Source: Nanobdellota archaeon
Lineage (GTDB): Archaea; Nanobdellota; Nanobdellia; Woesearchaeales; UBA583
Length of the DNA: 57,971 nt
Direction: 5' to 3'
Assembly (NCBI GenBank): GCA_022565615.1
Contig: JAIUMM010000006.1
Location: 1 to 57,971, forward strand
The notes under the pieces were generated by a model, which did no database searches, had not been told where the DNA came from, and was given only the letters and a program-made list of their open reading frames with translations. Every line of letters begins with the position of its first letter. Positions within the stretch are counted from its first letter, which is position 1. The translations under genes were made by a program, and so were the position numbers. Of the stretch, positions 43,173 through 53,220 are shown piece by piece.

Positions 43173-43892
43173 ATGAGTTATAAATTACTAATTAATTTTT
43201 TCATTATTATTATGGTTTTTATATTAGGAAATTCTTATGCTTATTCTATTTTAACTCCTCCACTTTCAGATTTTAAAATAGAGTGTTCTAACTTTAATGA
43301 ATTATACTTAAAAAATGAATTATTGAGCAATTTTAATCAAACTCAGACCATTGAGAACTATGATTTACAAGAAATAATGATTAATTCATTTTCTAATATA
43401 TCAGTTATGAGTACTCTTGCTTTAACTTTTATTATATCAACATTATATGATTATGATTTATCAGTTAATAATCAAACAAATTATAATTTCACAATATATT
43501 TTTCAGAACTTTGTAATTCAAAAAAATTATCTGATTTGAATATGAACTTTTATACAGAAAATACATCTGGATTTTGGATAAGTTCACAGATATTTATTCA
43601 AGAAGAGAATTTTTATCTTAATTCAAATAATCTTGAATATCTTTTATATAGTCCCCACATAACTGAGGTTATTGGAAATAAAAATACTTTTTGTAGTTCA
43701 GGAATTATTAGGGAGTATAATTATAAATTAATTAAAAAGACTGAAAACTGGGAATTATTTAGAGGAGAATTAGTTGAAAGTTGTGCATATTATTTTATTA
43801 TATATTTACCTTTATTTTTAATTATTTTCGGTCTTTCATTATTTATAGTATTTCTATATAAAAATAAAGTAAATTTTTCAAATTTCAAATAA
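43173..43892 (+). CDS. hypothetical membrane-anchored extracellular protein
   Basis: 239 residues, not recognised. It has an N-terminal signal or anchor helix (about 5-24), an outside domain with four Cys (including IECSN, ELCNS and FCSSG) and several N-x-S/T sites, and a C-terminal membrane helix (about 205-230) with a basic tail (YKNKVNFSNFK). The gap after it (43893-44069) is AT-rich and empty as far as I can see. Confidence 0.5.
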   Translation: MSYKLLINFFIIIMVFILGNSYAYSILTPPLSDFKIECSNFNELYLKNELLSNFNQTQTIENYDLQEIMINSFSNISVMSTLALTFIISTLYDYDLSVNNQTNYNFTIYFSELCNSKKLSDLNMNFYTENTSGFWISSQIFIQEENFYLNSNNLEYLLYSPHITEVIGNKNTFCSSGIIREYNYKLIKKTENWELFRGELVESCAYYFIIYLPLFLIIFGLSLFIVFLYKNKVNFSNFK

Positions 43893-44069
43893 ATATCTAA
43901 AAAAATAGTTAAATTTCAGTTTTTTTACAGGATTAGAGTTTTTAGTAGTCTTAATATAAGTGTATCTATAAAAAACAATTTTCATTTAAATATATTTTAC
44001 TTAATTTATTACTATTATTACTTAATATATCTATATTATTTTTCTTTACAACTCTTTAAATTATTTTTT

Positions 44070-45125
44070 TTATTTTTCATCTAGAATTGTGTATTCTTCT
44101 CTAATAAATCTCAGTAACACCATTGTAATTGAAATGATAATTGGTCCAATAATTAAACCTAATATTCCAAATGCAAAAATACCTCCTACAAATCCTACAA
44201 AAACTAATGGAGGAGGAGTAGTTTCTTTGTGACTCATTAAAATAGGCCTAATGAAATTGTCAATTAATGAAATTACAGTGAGTCCATAGATGAATAACAA
44301 TGTTCCAGCTTCTGGTTGATTGATAATAAAATAATAAATACTCACAGGAACCCAGACCATAGGTGTTCCTAAGTATGGAACTAAACTCACAATTAAAGTT
44401 AAAAATATAATAATTAATAAATTAGGAAATCCATATATAACATCTAAAATAATATATCCAATTGCAGCTACAAATGTTTGAATTAAACCTGTTAAAAAAT
44501 ATCCTCTAAATAATACTTGAATATTTTTAGAAATATTTCTAAAAATCTCATCTTGTTTTTTTCTAGTTAATGGCAAATAATCATTTAATGATTCAAAAAT
44601 TTCTTTTGAATAAATTAGTAAATAATACGTTACAAATAAAATAATAATTAAATTTAAAATAATTAAAGGAAGAGATTCAATAAATCCTTGAACCCATGAA
44701 CCTATAAATTGAACCATTGAAACTATAAATCCTGAAATATCAAAAGATTCAAAAATTCTTGAATTTGTAACTTGAGAAAGAGCAGTTGTTAAAAATTCAT
44801 TTAATAATTCAGGGTTTTCAATATATTCTCTATAATCTAAAACTAATAATCCCATTCGTAAAATAATGAAGTAAAATAAAAACATTAAAGGTAAAAAAAA
44901 ACCAAGAGTTGCACAAGTTAGAGCCAGAATTGAACATAAACTCTTAGAAGGAAATCGTTGTAAAAATCCAATGTATAATGGATGTAAAAAATATGCAAGT
45001 ATAACACTTAAAATTAAAACTTGTAAAATATCTGCAATTACTAAAAATGTTAAGAATAAAAATAATGCAGTGAGTCCAAGGATAAAATTTCTCTCAGCAT
45101 TTTTAGTATATCGTTGTGATGACAT
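44070..45125 (-). CDS. AI-2E family membrane transporter (UPF0118/PerM)
   Basis: 351 residues with about seven or eight membrane helices. LADILQVLILSVILAYFLHPLY near the start, the central helix pair, and SLVPYLGTPMVWVPVSIYY with IGPIIISIT near the end are the conserved blocks of the UPF0118 family. Members export small molecules or exchange ions; the substrate cannot be told. It lies 46 bases downstream of the GINS-like gene on the same strand. Confidence 0.85.
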   Translation of the reverse strand: MSSQRYTKNAERNFILGLTALFLFLTFLVIADILQVLILSVILAYFLHPLYIGFLQRFPSKSLCSILALTCATLGFFLPLMFLFYFIILRMGLLVLDYREYIENPELLNEFLTTALSQVTNSRIFESFDISGFIVSMVQFIGSWVQGFIESLPLIILNLIIILFVTYYLLIYSKEIFESLNDYLPLTRKKQDEIFRNISKNIQVLFRGYFLTGLIQTFVAAIGYIILDVIYGFPNLLIIIFLTLIVSLVPYLGTPMVWVPVSIYYFIINQPEAGTLLFIYGLTVISLIDNFIRPILMSHKETTPPPLVFVGFVGGIFAFGILGLIIGPIIISITMVLLRFIREEYTILDEK

Positions 45126-45171
45126 TTTAGTTAAATATAGTATAAGTAATCTTGAGTTATTTATAAATTAT

Positions 45172-45537
45172 CTATTTATAATTATATGTTTTTTCAAATA
45201 ATTTAATTACATTATTTTTAAATTCAATTTCAACATCAACAAGTTCTTCTTCTACTTGTTTTGATGAAAGAGTGTCAATTGCTAAAATTGCAATTTTTTT
45301 ACCTCTAACTTTGAGTAATTTTTGATACATTTTAACAGAATTGTGATACATATTTTTAATTTTAATATTTGAATCTGTTTTATCTGATTCTTTTTTTTTC
45401 TCTTTTAAAAATATTTCAACCGCTTTAAAGAAATGCTTTGGAAGAGTATTTAATGTGGCAGTTTTTTCTTCTTCTCTTAGAACATTGTATAAAGAATTAA
45501 ATGTAATAATTGGTAATTCTAAATTCTCTGATTCCAT
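45172..45537 (-). CDS. probable GINS-family replication factor
   Basis: 121 residues. The pattern ITFNSLYNVLREEEKTATLNTLPKHFF, followed by a helical stretch with NSVKMYQKLLKVRGKKIAILAI, resembles the all-helical A domain of archaeal Gins51/Gins15, where an acidic-basic start, L-P-x-D/x-F-F and an R-x-x-K-I helix are conserved. GINS joins MCM and GAN/RecJ at the replication fork. The B domain is absent or very short. It is divergent from mutL, another DNA-maintenance gene. Confidence 0.5.
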   Translation of the reverse strand: MESENLELPIITFNSLYNVLREEEKTATLNTLPKHFFKAVEIFLKEKKKESDKTDSNIKIKNMYHNSVKMYQKLLKVRGKKIAILAIDTLSSKQVEEELVDVEIEFKNNVIKLFEKTYNYK

Positions 45538-45661
45538 ATATAATTTAAGTTAGATATTTATTTAAACCTTTGCTAGCGTTTTTACAATTTTTTATATTAT
45601 TTTACAATTTTTCTCTTAAAAAATTAAAAAAAATTAAAAAGAACTAATGTTTTATAGTAGT

Positions 45662-47617
45662 ATGAATGTAATAAAACAACTTCCCTCTGAACTTTCAGAT
45701 CAAATTGCTGCAGGAGAAGTTATTCAAAATCCAGCTTCATTAATTAAAGAATTAATTGAAAATTCAATTGATGCTCAAGCTACTTCTATTGAAATTGAAC
45801 TTACAAATTCAGGATTTGAGAGTATTACTGTAAAAGATGATGGAGTTGGAATTGAAAAAATATATTTACACTTAGCACCAAAAAGGCATGCAACTTCAAA
45901 AATTTCTTCTTTTGATGATCTATATAATATTTCAACAATGGGATTTAGAGGAGAAGCACTTGCATCAATTTTTTCAGTTGCAAAAGTAGTATTAAAATCA
46001 AAACCAAAAAATCAAGAATATGCGTATCAAATTTCAACTTCTTCTATGAATGTTGAGAAAACTGCACATAATAATGGGACTTCTATTACTGTTGAAGATT
46101 TGTTTTATAATACTCCTGCAAGAAAAAAATATCTCAAAAACTCACAATTAGAATTAAAAGAAATTCTTAAAGTTATAAAGTTAATAAGTATTATTCATCC
46201 TCATCTTAAAATTTCTCTAAAAAATAATTCTAAGGAGATATTTAAAAAAACTCATTATTCAAATTTAAAAGACAATTGTTTAGAAGTTTTAGAATTAAAT
46301 AGTGAAGTTGAATTATTTGATATATCTATTACATCTCCTCATTTTATTATTTCAGGTTTTATAATAAATCCAAATGATTTAAATTATGCAACTAGAAAGC
46401 ATGAATATGTTTATGTAAATTCAAGACCTGTTGAGTCAAAAATTATTCATAAAGCAGTTTTAAATGGAATTGGAACAAATATTCACTTAGGAAGATTTCC
46501 TTTGTACGTATTAAATATTATAATTGATCCACAACTCATTGATGTAAATATTCATCCAGCAAAACTTGAAATTAAATTTGAACAAGAAGCATTTATTTTT
46601 GAACAAATAAGTAAAGGAATTCAACAATTATTTCAAGAACAATTACTTTTCAAAAAAGCTCAAATTTCAAGTAAGGAGAAACAAACTACATTTATTGAGA
46701 AATCTAAAAATGAATTAAGTAGTAATCTTACTAATAAATATAATAAAAATAATACTCAAAAATCATATTTTTTAAGAGATTCACAGCAGGAGTTAGAATT
46801 AGTATCATCTTCAATTCAAGAGAAAATAACTAATAATTCATACGATGAAAGAAAAAATAATATTAATGAGGCTATGAAAAATGATTCTAATGATACTCAA
46901 AATAAAGTTCGTACAAATAGTTCAATTAAAACACCTTTAATAATATCAAAAGAAACTCAAAACTTAGAAGAAGTTCAAGGTCCCTTGAGTGAATATTTTT
47001 CAAATTATAGAATTTTAGGTCAATTACATAAAACATTCATATTAGTTGAAACTCAAAGAGGGTTGATTGTAATAGACCAGCACGTTGTTGAAGAAAAATT
47101 TTATTTTGAATTGTTTAAACAATATTATAGTTCAAATAATCTACAAAAAAATCAACGAACTCAATATCAAGAACTGTTAAAACCAATTATTATTCCAATC
47201 TCAAAAGAAGAAGAGTTAGTATTTAGTGAGATACAATCAATTTTAGAGCAATTAGGATTTGGGGTTGAATTACTTAAAGAAAGAGAAATTATTGTAAGAA
47301 CTCTTCCTTTTAATTTAAAAGGTAAATGTCTGGATGTATCAATTATTAAAGATGTATTAGATAGTATGAATAATTCTTCTAGTTTTGAATTAATAAAAAA
47401 TTCAAAAGAATATCTACATTCTCATATTATTGAACACTTAGCAGTTCTTTCATGTAAATCTTCAATTAGAGCAGGTGATGAACTTACAATGAGCCAAATG
47501 CATGAATTAATTCATAAATTAAAAAGATTAGAAGAACCTTTTAATTGTCCTCATGGTAGGCCTATAATTGTTGAATATTCTTTTAATGATTTTGAAAAGA
47601 TGTTTAAAAGAAAATAA
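45662..47617 (+). CDS. mutL: DNA mismatch repair protein MutL
   Basis: 651 residues from the ATG at 45662 (MNVIKQLPSELSDQIAAGEV is the family start). The GHKL ATPase domain shows KELIENSIDA, DDGVGI and GFRGEALASI. A poorly conserved polar linker (about 330-440) leads to a C-terminal domain with IDQHVVEEKFYFE, the D-Q-H-x-x-x-E endonuclease motif (about residue 470), SCKSSIRAGD and CPHGRP. It should therefore nick DNA during mismatch repair with MutS, which is not in the window. MutL is patchy in archaea. Confidence 0.92.
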   Translation: MNVIKQLPSELSDQIAAGEVIQNPASLIKELIENSIDAQATSIEIELTNSGFESITVKDDGVGIEKIYLHLAPKRHATSKISSFDDLYNISTMGFRGEALASIFSVAKVVLKSKPKNQEYAYQISTSSMNVEKTAHNNGTSITVEDLFYNTPARKKYLKNSQLELKEILKVIKLISIIHPHLKISLKNNSKEIFKKTHYSNLKDNCLEVLELNSEVELFDISITSPHFIISGFIINPNDLNYATRKHEYVYVNSRPVESKIIHKAVLNGIGTNIHLGRFPLYVLNIIIDPQLIDVNIHPAKLEIKFEQEAFIFEQISKGIQQLFQEQLLFKKAQISSKEKQTTFIEKSKNELSSNLTNKYNKNNTQKSYFLRDSQQELELVSSSIQEKITNNSYDERKNNINEAMKNDSNDTQNKVRTNSSIKTPLIISKETQNLEEVQGPLSEYFSNYRILGQLHKTFILVETQRGLIVIDQHVVEEKFYFELFKQYYSSNNLQKNQRTQYQELLKPIIIPISKEEELVFSEIQSILEQLGFGVELLKEREIIVRTLPFNLKGKCLDVSIIKDVLDSMNNSSSFELIKNSKEYLHSHIIEHLAVLSCKSSIRAGDELTMSQMHELIHKLKRLEEPFNCPHGRPIIVEYSFNDFEKMFKRK

Positions 47618-47630
47618 TTTTTCTACAAAT

Positions 47631-48449
47631 TCAATCTTGTAGTGTTTTTATAACTTCTTCTAATTTTCTAAACCCTATTATTTCATTTTTTCTTAGCTCA
47701 TTTTCAAGATTTCCTAATCCTTTAATTTTATATCTTGAATCAAAATTAGTATATCTACTTAATTGTTCTTTGTTCCCAATTAGCCATTTAGAATCATTTT
47801 CACATAAATAATTTGCTCTAAATAATCTTTCATTGTCCCAACTATCGTGACCATTTGGATATCCTAAAATATCAAGATAATTAGTAAATGTTGCAAGTGT
47901 ATATGCTCTATCCAAAGGTTGTAAATGAGTTTGTAAAAATGAAACTTTTTCAAATTCTTGTTGTTTATTTAACTCTTCAATATTAAAATTAAAATGAGTT
48001 GAGTAGTCCCAATAATACGCTGGAGTATCTTCATCACTTAAAAATCCTCTTTCATACACTTGTGTTAATGTATGAGAAGATTCAACCATCTTCTTAAGTC
48101 TTCTATATGAATTTAAAACTGATGAAATTTCTCCCAAATCATCAGAGATTTGAATAATTCCAGGTCTATGCCCTAGTTTAAACGCATGAGTAGTTTGAAA
48201 ACTTTTTTCTAATATTGAAGGGTCTTTTTGTGCTTGTTGGATTTTTTCTTTTGTATTTTGTAATAGTTCTTCAATTGAAATTTTAGAAGAAGTTTGAGTA
48301 CCTTGAAATCCAATTCTTTGAATACTACAATTATTGTGTAAATAATCAAAAAGAGGTTTACAATGCTCGTACTCTTTTCTTCTAAAATCTTCAAATTTTT
48401 TATTTATTTCTTCAATTTCTTGAGGGTCGGTTATGAGTGTGAGTGTCAT
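47631..48449 (-). CDS. hypothetical protein
   Basis: 272 residues, not recognised. It appears soluble and helical, with conserved-looking aromatic and charged patches (GHRPGIIQISDDLGE, YWDYSTHFNF, LGYPNGHDSWDNERLFRANY) that suggest a folded enzyme-like or binding protein rather than a random frame. It uses a TGA stop, which shows that TGA is not reassigned. It ends 13 bases from mutL, convergent. Confidence 0.5.
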   Translation of the reverse strand: MTLTLITDPQEIEEINKKFEDFRRKEYEHCKPLFDYLHNNCSIQRIGFQGTQTSSKISIEELLQNTKEKIQQAQKDPSILEKSFQTTHAFKLGHRPGIIQISDDLGEISSVLNSYRRLKKMVESSHTLTQVYERGFLSDEDTPAYYWDYSTHFNFNIEELNKQQEFEKVSFLQTHLQPLDRAYTLATFTNYLDILGYPNGHDSWDNERLFRANYLCENDSKWLIGNKEQLSRYTNFDSRYKIKGLGNLENELRKNEIIGFRKLEEVIKTLQD

Positions 48450-48506
48450 AGTATAATTAAGGAATACAAATATTTATATTAATTCAATATAATTAATATA
48501 ATTAAT

Positions 48507-49331
48507 ATGATTTATAGAAAAGTTATAAAACAAGGAAATTCGGCATTTACAATTACTCTTCCAATTGGTTGGATTAATAACAATAATATAAAAGGAGGAG
48601 ATATTGTAGCAGTTGATGTAGATAATACTTCTTTAAAAATTTCAACACAGTCAAATAGTTCAAAAAAACAAGTAGTTTGTAATGTTACTGAGTTATCAAG
48701 GCCTCAAATATTTCAAAAAGTTATTTCATTATATTTAAATGGATTTGATAGTATAGAGATTAATCATTCAAATTCTGATGTTATTTTAGATATTGAAAAA
48801 GAGTTCTCAGCAATGATTTTAGAAGAACATTCAAATACATTTAGTAGGTTTGTAGCAATTGATAATGAGAGTCAAAATTTAGAACTATTTTCTAAAATTT
48901 TATTTCATTTAAAGTACTTAGGAGAAAACTTTAATAAATTAGATTTAAAGAGTTTTCAAATTCAAGAAAAATTAATGGATAAATTAATTCTTCTTCAAAT
49001 TAGAAATTATAATAAGTTTTCAAATCTAAAAAAAAAATACCAAAGTATATTACTTTGTTACATTGTTGATAGTATTGTGGATTTATTGACTGAAATTAAA
49101 ATTCACATAACTAGTAAAAAATTTTCTCACGATAATTCTAATGAAAATTTGAAACTAATAGAGTTATACATTCCACTTTATGTAGACTTAATTATTAAAA
49201 ATGATACTTTAACTCTTATCACTACATTAAGAGAATTTAGAAACTCAATTAATTGTAATTCATTTGAAGATGGAATTTTATTTTCTCTTGCAGATTTAAT
49301 GTATAATTTTATAGGATTTTTAGAAAAATAA
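48507..49331 (+). CDS. AbrB/PhoU-like phosphate uptake regulator
   Basis: 274 residues. The first 50 are an AbrB-type swapped-hairpin DNA-binding domain: YRKVIKQGNSAFTITLPIGWINNNNIKGGDIVAVD. The rest is all-helical and fits PhoU-like helical bundles. This combination is the archaeal form of the phosphate uptake regulator. No phosphate transport genes are nearby, so its target is unknown. Confidence 0.7.
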   Translation: MIYRKVIKQGNSAFTITLPIGWINNNNIKGGDIVAVDVDNTSLKISTQSNSSKKQVVCNVTELSRPQIFQKVISLYLNGFDSIEINHSNSDVILDIEKEFSAMILEEHSNTFSRFVAIDNESQNLELFSKILFHLKYLGENFNKLDLKSFQIQEKLMDKLILLQIRNYNKFSNLKKKYQSILLCYIVDSIVDLLTEIKIHITSKKFSHDNSNENLKLIELYIPLYVDLIIKNDTLTLITTLREFRNSINCNSFEDGILFSLADLMYNFIGFLEK

Positions 49332-49404
49332 TTGTATTTTAAATATTATCCTTTTAATTTAAATAAATTGAGAAAATCAATATAAAATTAAGTTTAATTT
49401 AAAT

Positions 49405-49872
49405 TTAAACTCTATTTTTTTCTTTATAATTATCAGCTTCTTCTTTCATATGGGCAGCTGCTTTAAATTGTCTTGAAATCTTTGAAGTTCTAGCCACTTT
49501 TTGAAGTTGTCCAGCTCTTCCTAATCTTGCAACTCTAAACCATTTTAAAACTGCTAATTGACTAGCTGTTCTAGGATCAATATTTGTTAAAAATAATGCA
49601 ATTAATTCAAACGGAATTGTTGCTAAAATATCTAACCATGCATCGTGGAAAAAACTTTTCCAAGTATCATGTCTTTGTTTAATTCTAATTAAATCTAATG
49701 TGAAGATTACTAGAACAACTACACTAAACCATAAATATACTTGTGTAAGTCCACTTACGATTTGAAATATTTCTAATATTAGAAATATTGTTACAATAAA
49801 TACGGATAGAAATACTAAAAAATCTAGTACTCTATCATACATTGTTTTTTCTTCAATGAAATATTCTTCCAT
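49405..49872 (-). CDS. pore-less voltage-sensor-like membrane protein
   Basis: 155 residues. Four hydrophobic segments resemble S1-S4 of voltage-gated cation channels: an S2/S3-like acidic FTLDLIRIK, WLDILATIPFELIALF, and an S4-like helix LKWFRVARLGRAGQL with Arg113, Arg116 and Arg119 every third residue. No pore loop or selectivity filter follows; the chain ends in a charged cytosolic helix (to residue 155). It could be a sensor-only protein, a proton channel type, or a partner for another membrane protein. Confidence 0.6.
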   Translation of the reverse strand: MEEYFIEEKTMYDRVLDFLVFLSVFIVTIFLILEIFQIVSGLTQVYLWFSVVVLVIFTLDLIRIKQRHDTWKSFFHDAWLDILATIPFELIALFLTNIDPRTASQLAVLKWFRVARLGRAGQLQKVARTSKISRQFKAAAHMKEEADNYKEKNRV

Positions 49873-49951
49873 ATATAATTCATATAAAAATAATTTATAA
49901 ATATTTTATTAACTCCTCCGCAGAGACTATATTGAATTGAACAAAATATGT

Positions 49952-51865
49952 TTATTTTTCAATATTGTATATTAAATGCATCATTTCAATATATAGAGCA
50001 AGTGACCATGTTTGTGCTACACACCCTCTTGTTTGCATATGACTTGCTGAACTTACTTCTGCAATATGTCCAAATGCTCCTTTAAATAATAATTGTTTTG
50101 TAAGAGAAGTTGAAATCTTAGTAATTTCCTCTTTAAACTCATCACTATTGCAATGGTACAAACACATAGCACAAATTGCATTCATAAAATACCACGAATC
50201 TCCTTGATGGTAACTAATATCATCTCCTCCGGTGTAATTTTGTTGAAACCTTGTATCATATTTTGATAGGGAAGAGATTCCTCCCCAGTTTAAATATAAA
50301 TGGGTGAGTGTTTTTCTAAATATTATTTTCCATTCTTCTTGAGTACACAAATCTGGATAATTATAATATGCTAAAAATGTATCACAAGTAATTGTTTGAG
50401 TATTAGGTTCATCAACTAAGAGATTATTTTGTAAATATACTGCCCTAATGTGAAGTTTAAAATCATTTTCAAAATCTAAAAACTCTTCACATTTAGTAGT
50501 GTAGCCTAATATCTTTGAGAGAATTGCAAGAGTTGAAATTGTATTTAACATTGATACTTGAAGAGCAACTGGTGATTTAACCCAATCAATTGTATCTCTC
50601 CACCATTCTGCTTTTTCAACTTCTAATAATTCTTTATCAGAATTCCATCTTGTTTTCATAACTCCATTAAAGACTTTGAGTAAACTTTCATAAAATAATT
50701 CAATAGTTCCATTATAAAGTAAGTCCTCAAGCCCTTTTTCTTTTTCAATATAAAAAATATAATCTTCAATTCTCTTTGAGAGTAAAAGAGGAGCATCTAT
50801 ACTATTTAGAGATCCTTCTTGATGAAGAAGTCTTGGAAACTCTCCTTCATCATTAATTATATTACAAAGTTCAACGAGTTTTTCTTCAACAAGTTTAATT
50901 TCACCAATTTCTAAAAATGCACGCAAAGAAAATACTTCATCTCTACTCCATTCTTGAAAAAACCAAGGATATCCTGCAATAATTGAAGGATGAGGGAGTT
51001 TAGAGTCTTTAATTACAAAATCAAAAATTTTTCTTTTAGCAATATCATATCCTAGCTGAGTTTGCATACTTAGAGGAATTACTGATGTTGATTTACCAAA
51101 ACTCTCTTCATCAATTCCTTTTTCAACTTCTTCAATAATATGTTCAAAATTATCCATAATAATTAATTGTTCAAAAACTTCTTCTTTTGAAGTTGAATAT
51201 CCTACATGTATTTTTTTATGCGTATTTTGAATATCAATTTGAAGAGCTCTAAATATAAACTCTTTTGAATCAAGTCCTCTTAGAGCATCATAAAAATATT
51301 CTTTTTCAATCCATTGATTTAATTCTTCATATACTAAATTTTGAGTTTTAATTCCAATATATACTTTTAAATCCTCTTTTTTACTCTCTTCATTAGTTTT
51401 AGTAAATTCGATAAATAAAATTCCTTCTTCTAGATATATTTTATACTCTTTACCAAATTTAGAAAAATCTGCAAATCTTCTTATGTCTAAATCAAGAGTA
51501 ATTTTTGAATCTATATTACTCTCAAAAATAAATCCACCATTTGGTGAAATTGTAATTTTTTCAAATCCAATAATTGAATCATCATTTTCATAATAGGGAG
51601 ATGAAAATTCTTTTGTAATTGAGTATTCTTGAACTTCAACATTTTTAGTTTTATATTCAAGAGTTCCAAACCAATCAATTATTTTAATTAATTCATGATT
51701 TAAATTATCTCTTTTAAAAAAACCAAATGATTTACAACTACTATGCTCAAGAGATTGAACAATACAATCCCCTTTTTGATTAGTAAGAACATAAGAGAAT
51801 AAATCATCAGATTCTTTTTGCGTAAATGAAACAACTTGTTTTGCAATTTTGTACCTAATATCCAT
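49952..51865 (-). CDS. glycogen-debranching-like glycoside hydrolase (amylo-alpha-1,6-glucosidase type)
   Basis: 637 residues. A beta-rich N-terminal domain (about 1-270) precedes an (alpha/alpha)6 barrel. AGYPWFFQEWSRDEVFSLRAFLEIG matches the G-Y-P-W-F-x-x-W-x-R-D block of GDE_C/GH133 enzymes, and HQGDSWYFMNA with RGCVAQTWSLALY matches the C-terminal G-C-x-A-Q-x-W-S block. It should remove alpha-1,6 branches from glycogen-like polymers in the cytosol. The candidate acids are Asp in SRDE and Glu/Asp around 560-580, not settled. No glycogen synthase is in the window. Confidence 0.8.
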   Translation of the reverse strand: MDIRYKIAKQVVSFTQKESDDLFSYVLTNQKGDCIVQSLEHSSCKSFGFFKRDNLNHELIKIIDWFGTLEYKTKNVEVQEYSITKEFSSPYYENDDSIIGFEKITISPNGGFIFESNIDSKITLDLDIRRFADFSKFGKEYKIYLEEGILFIEFTKTNEESKKEDLKVYIGIKTQNLVYEELNQWIEKEYFYDALRGLDSKEFIFRALQIDIQNTHKKIHVGYSTSKEEVFEQLIIMDNFEHIIEEVEKGIDEESFGKSTSVIPLSMQTQLGYDIAKRKIFDFVIKDSKLPHPSIIAGYPWFFQEWSRDEVFSLRAFLEIGEIKLVEEKLVELCNIINDEGEFPRLLHQEGSLNSIDAPLLLSKRIEDYIFYIEKEKGLEDLLYNGTIELFYESLLKVFNGVMKTRWNSDKELLEVEKAEWWRDTIDWVKSPVALQVSMLNTISTLAILSKILGYTTKCEEFLDFENDFKLHIRAVYLQNNLLVDEPNTQTITCDTFLAYYNYPDLCTQEEWKIIFRKTLTHLYLNWGGISSLSKYDTRFQQNYTGGDDISYHQGDSWYFMNAICAMCLYHCNSDEFKEEITKISTSLTKQLLFKGAFGHIAEVSSASHMQTRGCVAQTWSLALYIEMMHLIYNIEK

Positions 51866-52013
51866 ATTTTCTTTTAAATATCTCAGTATAAAATATTATA
51901 TAACTATTTCAAAGGAGATAAAATAAATAATTGAAGAGAGATAATTTAACTAAAACTAAAACTTAAAAAATATAACTAATTATAGATAAACAAAACAAAT
52001 AAAAAGTTAATTT

Positions 52014-52751
52014 TTAATTTTCTGCTATTATTGTATCATACATTATTTTATCAATTGCTTTTGCAAAATCAACAGCTGTGGAGTTTGCATTAATTAAAAT
52101 ACAATTAGGAAATTCTTCAGGAATTACAACTCCAATTTCACTAGCATTATAATTATAAATAATTACAGCTTGGTTTTCATTTGAGAGTTCACAATTAGTA
52201 GTATTATTAATTGTAATAAAATTATGTTCATTGAGTCTAATTCCTTGAATATGTCTTAAGTATGCTGCAAATTTACCACTCGTTTTAATTAAAAGAGCAT
52301 TTTCAGTTCTATTTTCTAAAATATCAGGAGTTGCAAGCATAATATTAAAATTTGTTTCAAACCAATCATTTGTAATATCTTGTCTAAAATTAAATCCTTC
52401 AAGAGTAGATAAATCAAAAGCGAATTCTACATTTGCCTGCCCACCTCTGTATGCTTGTGCAGAATAGATAAATCCTTCATCTTCAATTCCCATTTCTTTA
52501 TACACATTAAAAAGAGGATCTTGTTGTCTATCATCAAAATACTCAAAAGCAAAATATACTGCAACAAAGAAGAGTAATGTTGCTCCAAATATAATTACAT
52601 ATTCCCAAATTCCATCTTTTTCTTCTTCTTTATTTTTATCTCTTGCTTTAATAGTTTTAATTTCTCTTTGAGTTTTATTAGAACTATTAGTTTTATTAAG
52701 AGATTTTTGAGGTTCTTGAGTTTGTTTATTTATTTTATCTTTTAAAACCAT
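52014..52751 (-). CDS. single-pass membrane protein, paralogue of the 24133-24747 protein
   Basis: 245 residues. A long Lys/Asn/Thr-rich cytosolic start (about 1-48), a membrane helix (about 49-69) and an outside domain. The last 65 residues (NTTNCELSNENQAVIIYNY, FPNCILINANSTAVDFAKAIDKIMYD) align with those of the 24133 protein and share both Cys. DUF2073 and the GTPase lie upstream on the same strand after a 100-base gap. Function unknown. Confidence 0.6.
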   Translation of the reverse strand: MVLKDKINKQTQEPQKSLNKTNSSNKTQREIKTIKARDKNKEEEKDGIWEYVIIFGATLLFFVAVYFAFEYFDDRQQDPLFNVYKEMGIEDEGFIYSAQAYRGGQANVEFAFDLSTLEGFNFRQDITNDWFETNFNIMLATPDILENRTENALLIKTSGKFAAYLRHIQGIRLNEHNFITINNTTNCELSNENQAVIIYNYNASEIGVVIPEEFPNCILINANSTAVDFAKAIDKIMYDTIIAEN

Positions 52752-52851
52752 CTTATAATGTATTAAGAAGTTCTAATTTTTAAATATACTTATTATTAAA
52801 TCTGAAAATTATTAAAAGAAATATTGTAAAATGGATACTGTTATATTATAT

Positions 52852-53214
52852 TTATTGATTAAATAATAAAATTTCAATTTGTTCAGGGTTCATTTTCAAC
52901 TCTTTTACTTTTTTAGAAGGTCCAATTACTGTAATTCCTACTTCATATTTTAATAAAAATGTAGCAAGTTTAAACCTAAGTCTATCAAAAAATGAAGAAT
53001 TGTGTTTAACATTTAAAAAAGCAATATCAATTCCACTAAACGTTTCATTAACATGCTTTAAACTTTTAGAAGTAAGAGCTAATTCTTCTTCATTTGTAAG
53101 CCTTCCTTCAAGAATTACTAAACTTCCATCTTTTACCATTTTATAGATTTTATCAATTTTTTTAGTTGAATCCATAGAGGAAATAATTGAATTTGAAATA
53201 ATTTTAACGTCCAT
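52852..53214 (-). CDS. DUF2073 family protein
   Basis: 120 residues. SLVILEGRLTNEEELALTSKSLKHVNETFSGIDIAFLN matches the conserved core of DUF2073, an archaeal family coded next to an Era-like GTPase. Here too it follows the GTPase gene by six bases on the same strand, so the two form an operon. A role as partner of the GTPase is inferred from this conserved pairing. Confidence 0.75.
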   Translation of the reverse strand: MDVKIISNSIISSMDSTKKIDKIYKMVKDGSLVILEGRLTNEEELALTSKSLKHVNETFSGIDIAFLNVKHNSSFFDRLRFKLATFLLKYEVGITVIGPSKKVKELKMNPEQIEILLFNQ

Positions 53215-53220
53215 TTTTAA

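Noticed and set aside
47631-48449. Possible stop-codon reassignment in a very AT-rich genome.
   Set aside because: This gene ends with TGA, others end with TAA or TAG, and conserved proteins show no in-frame stops, so the standard code fits.
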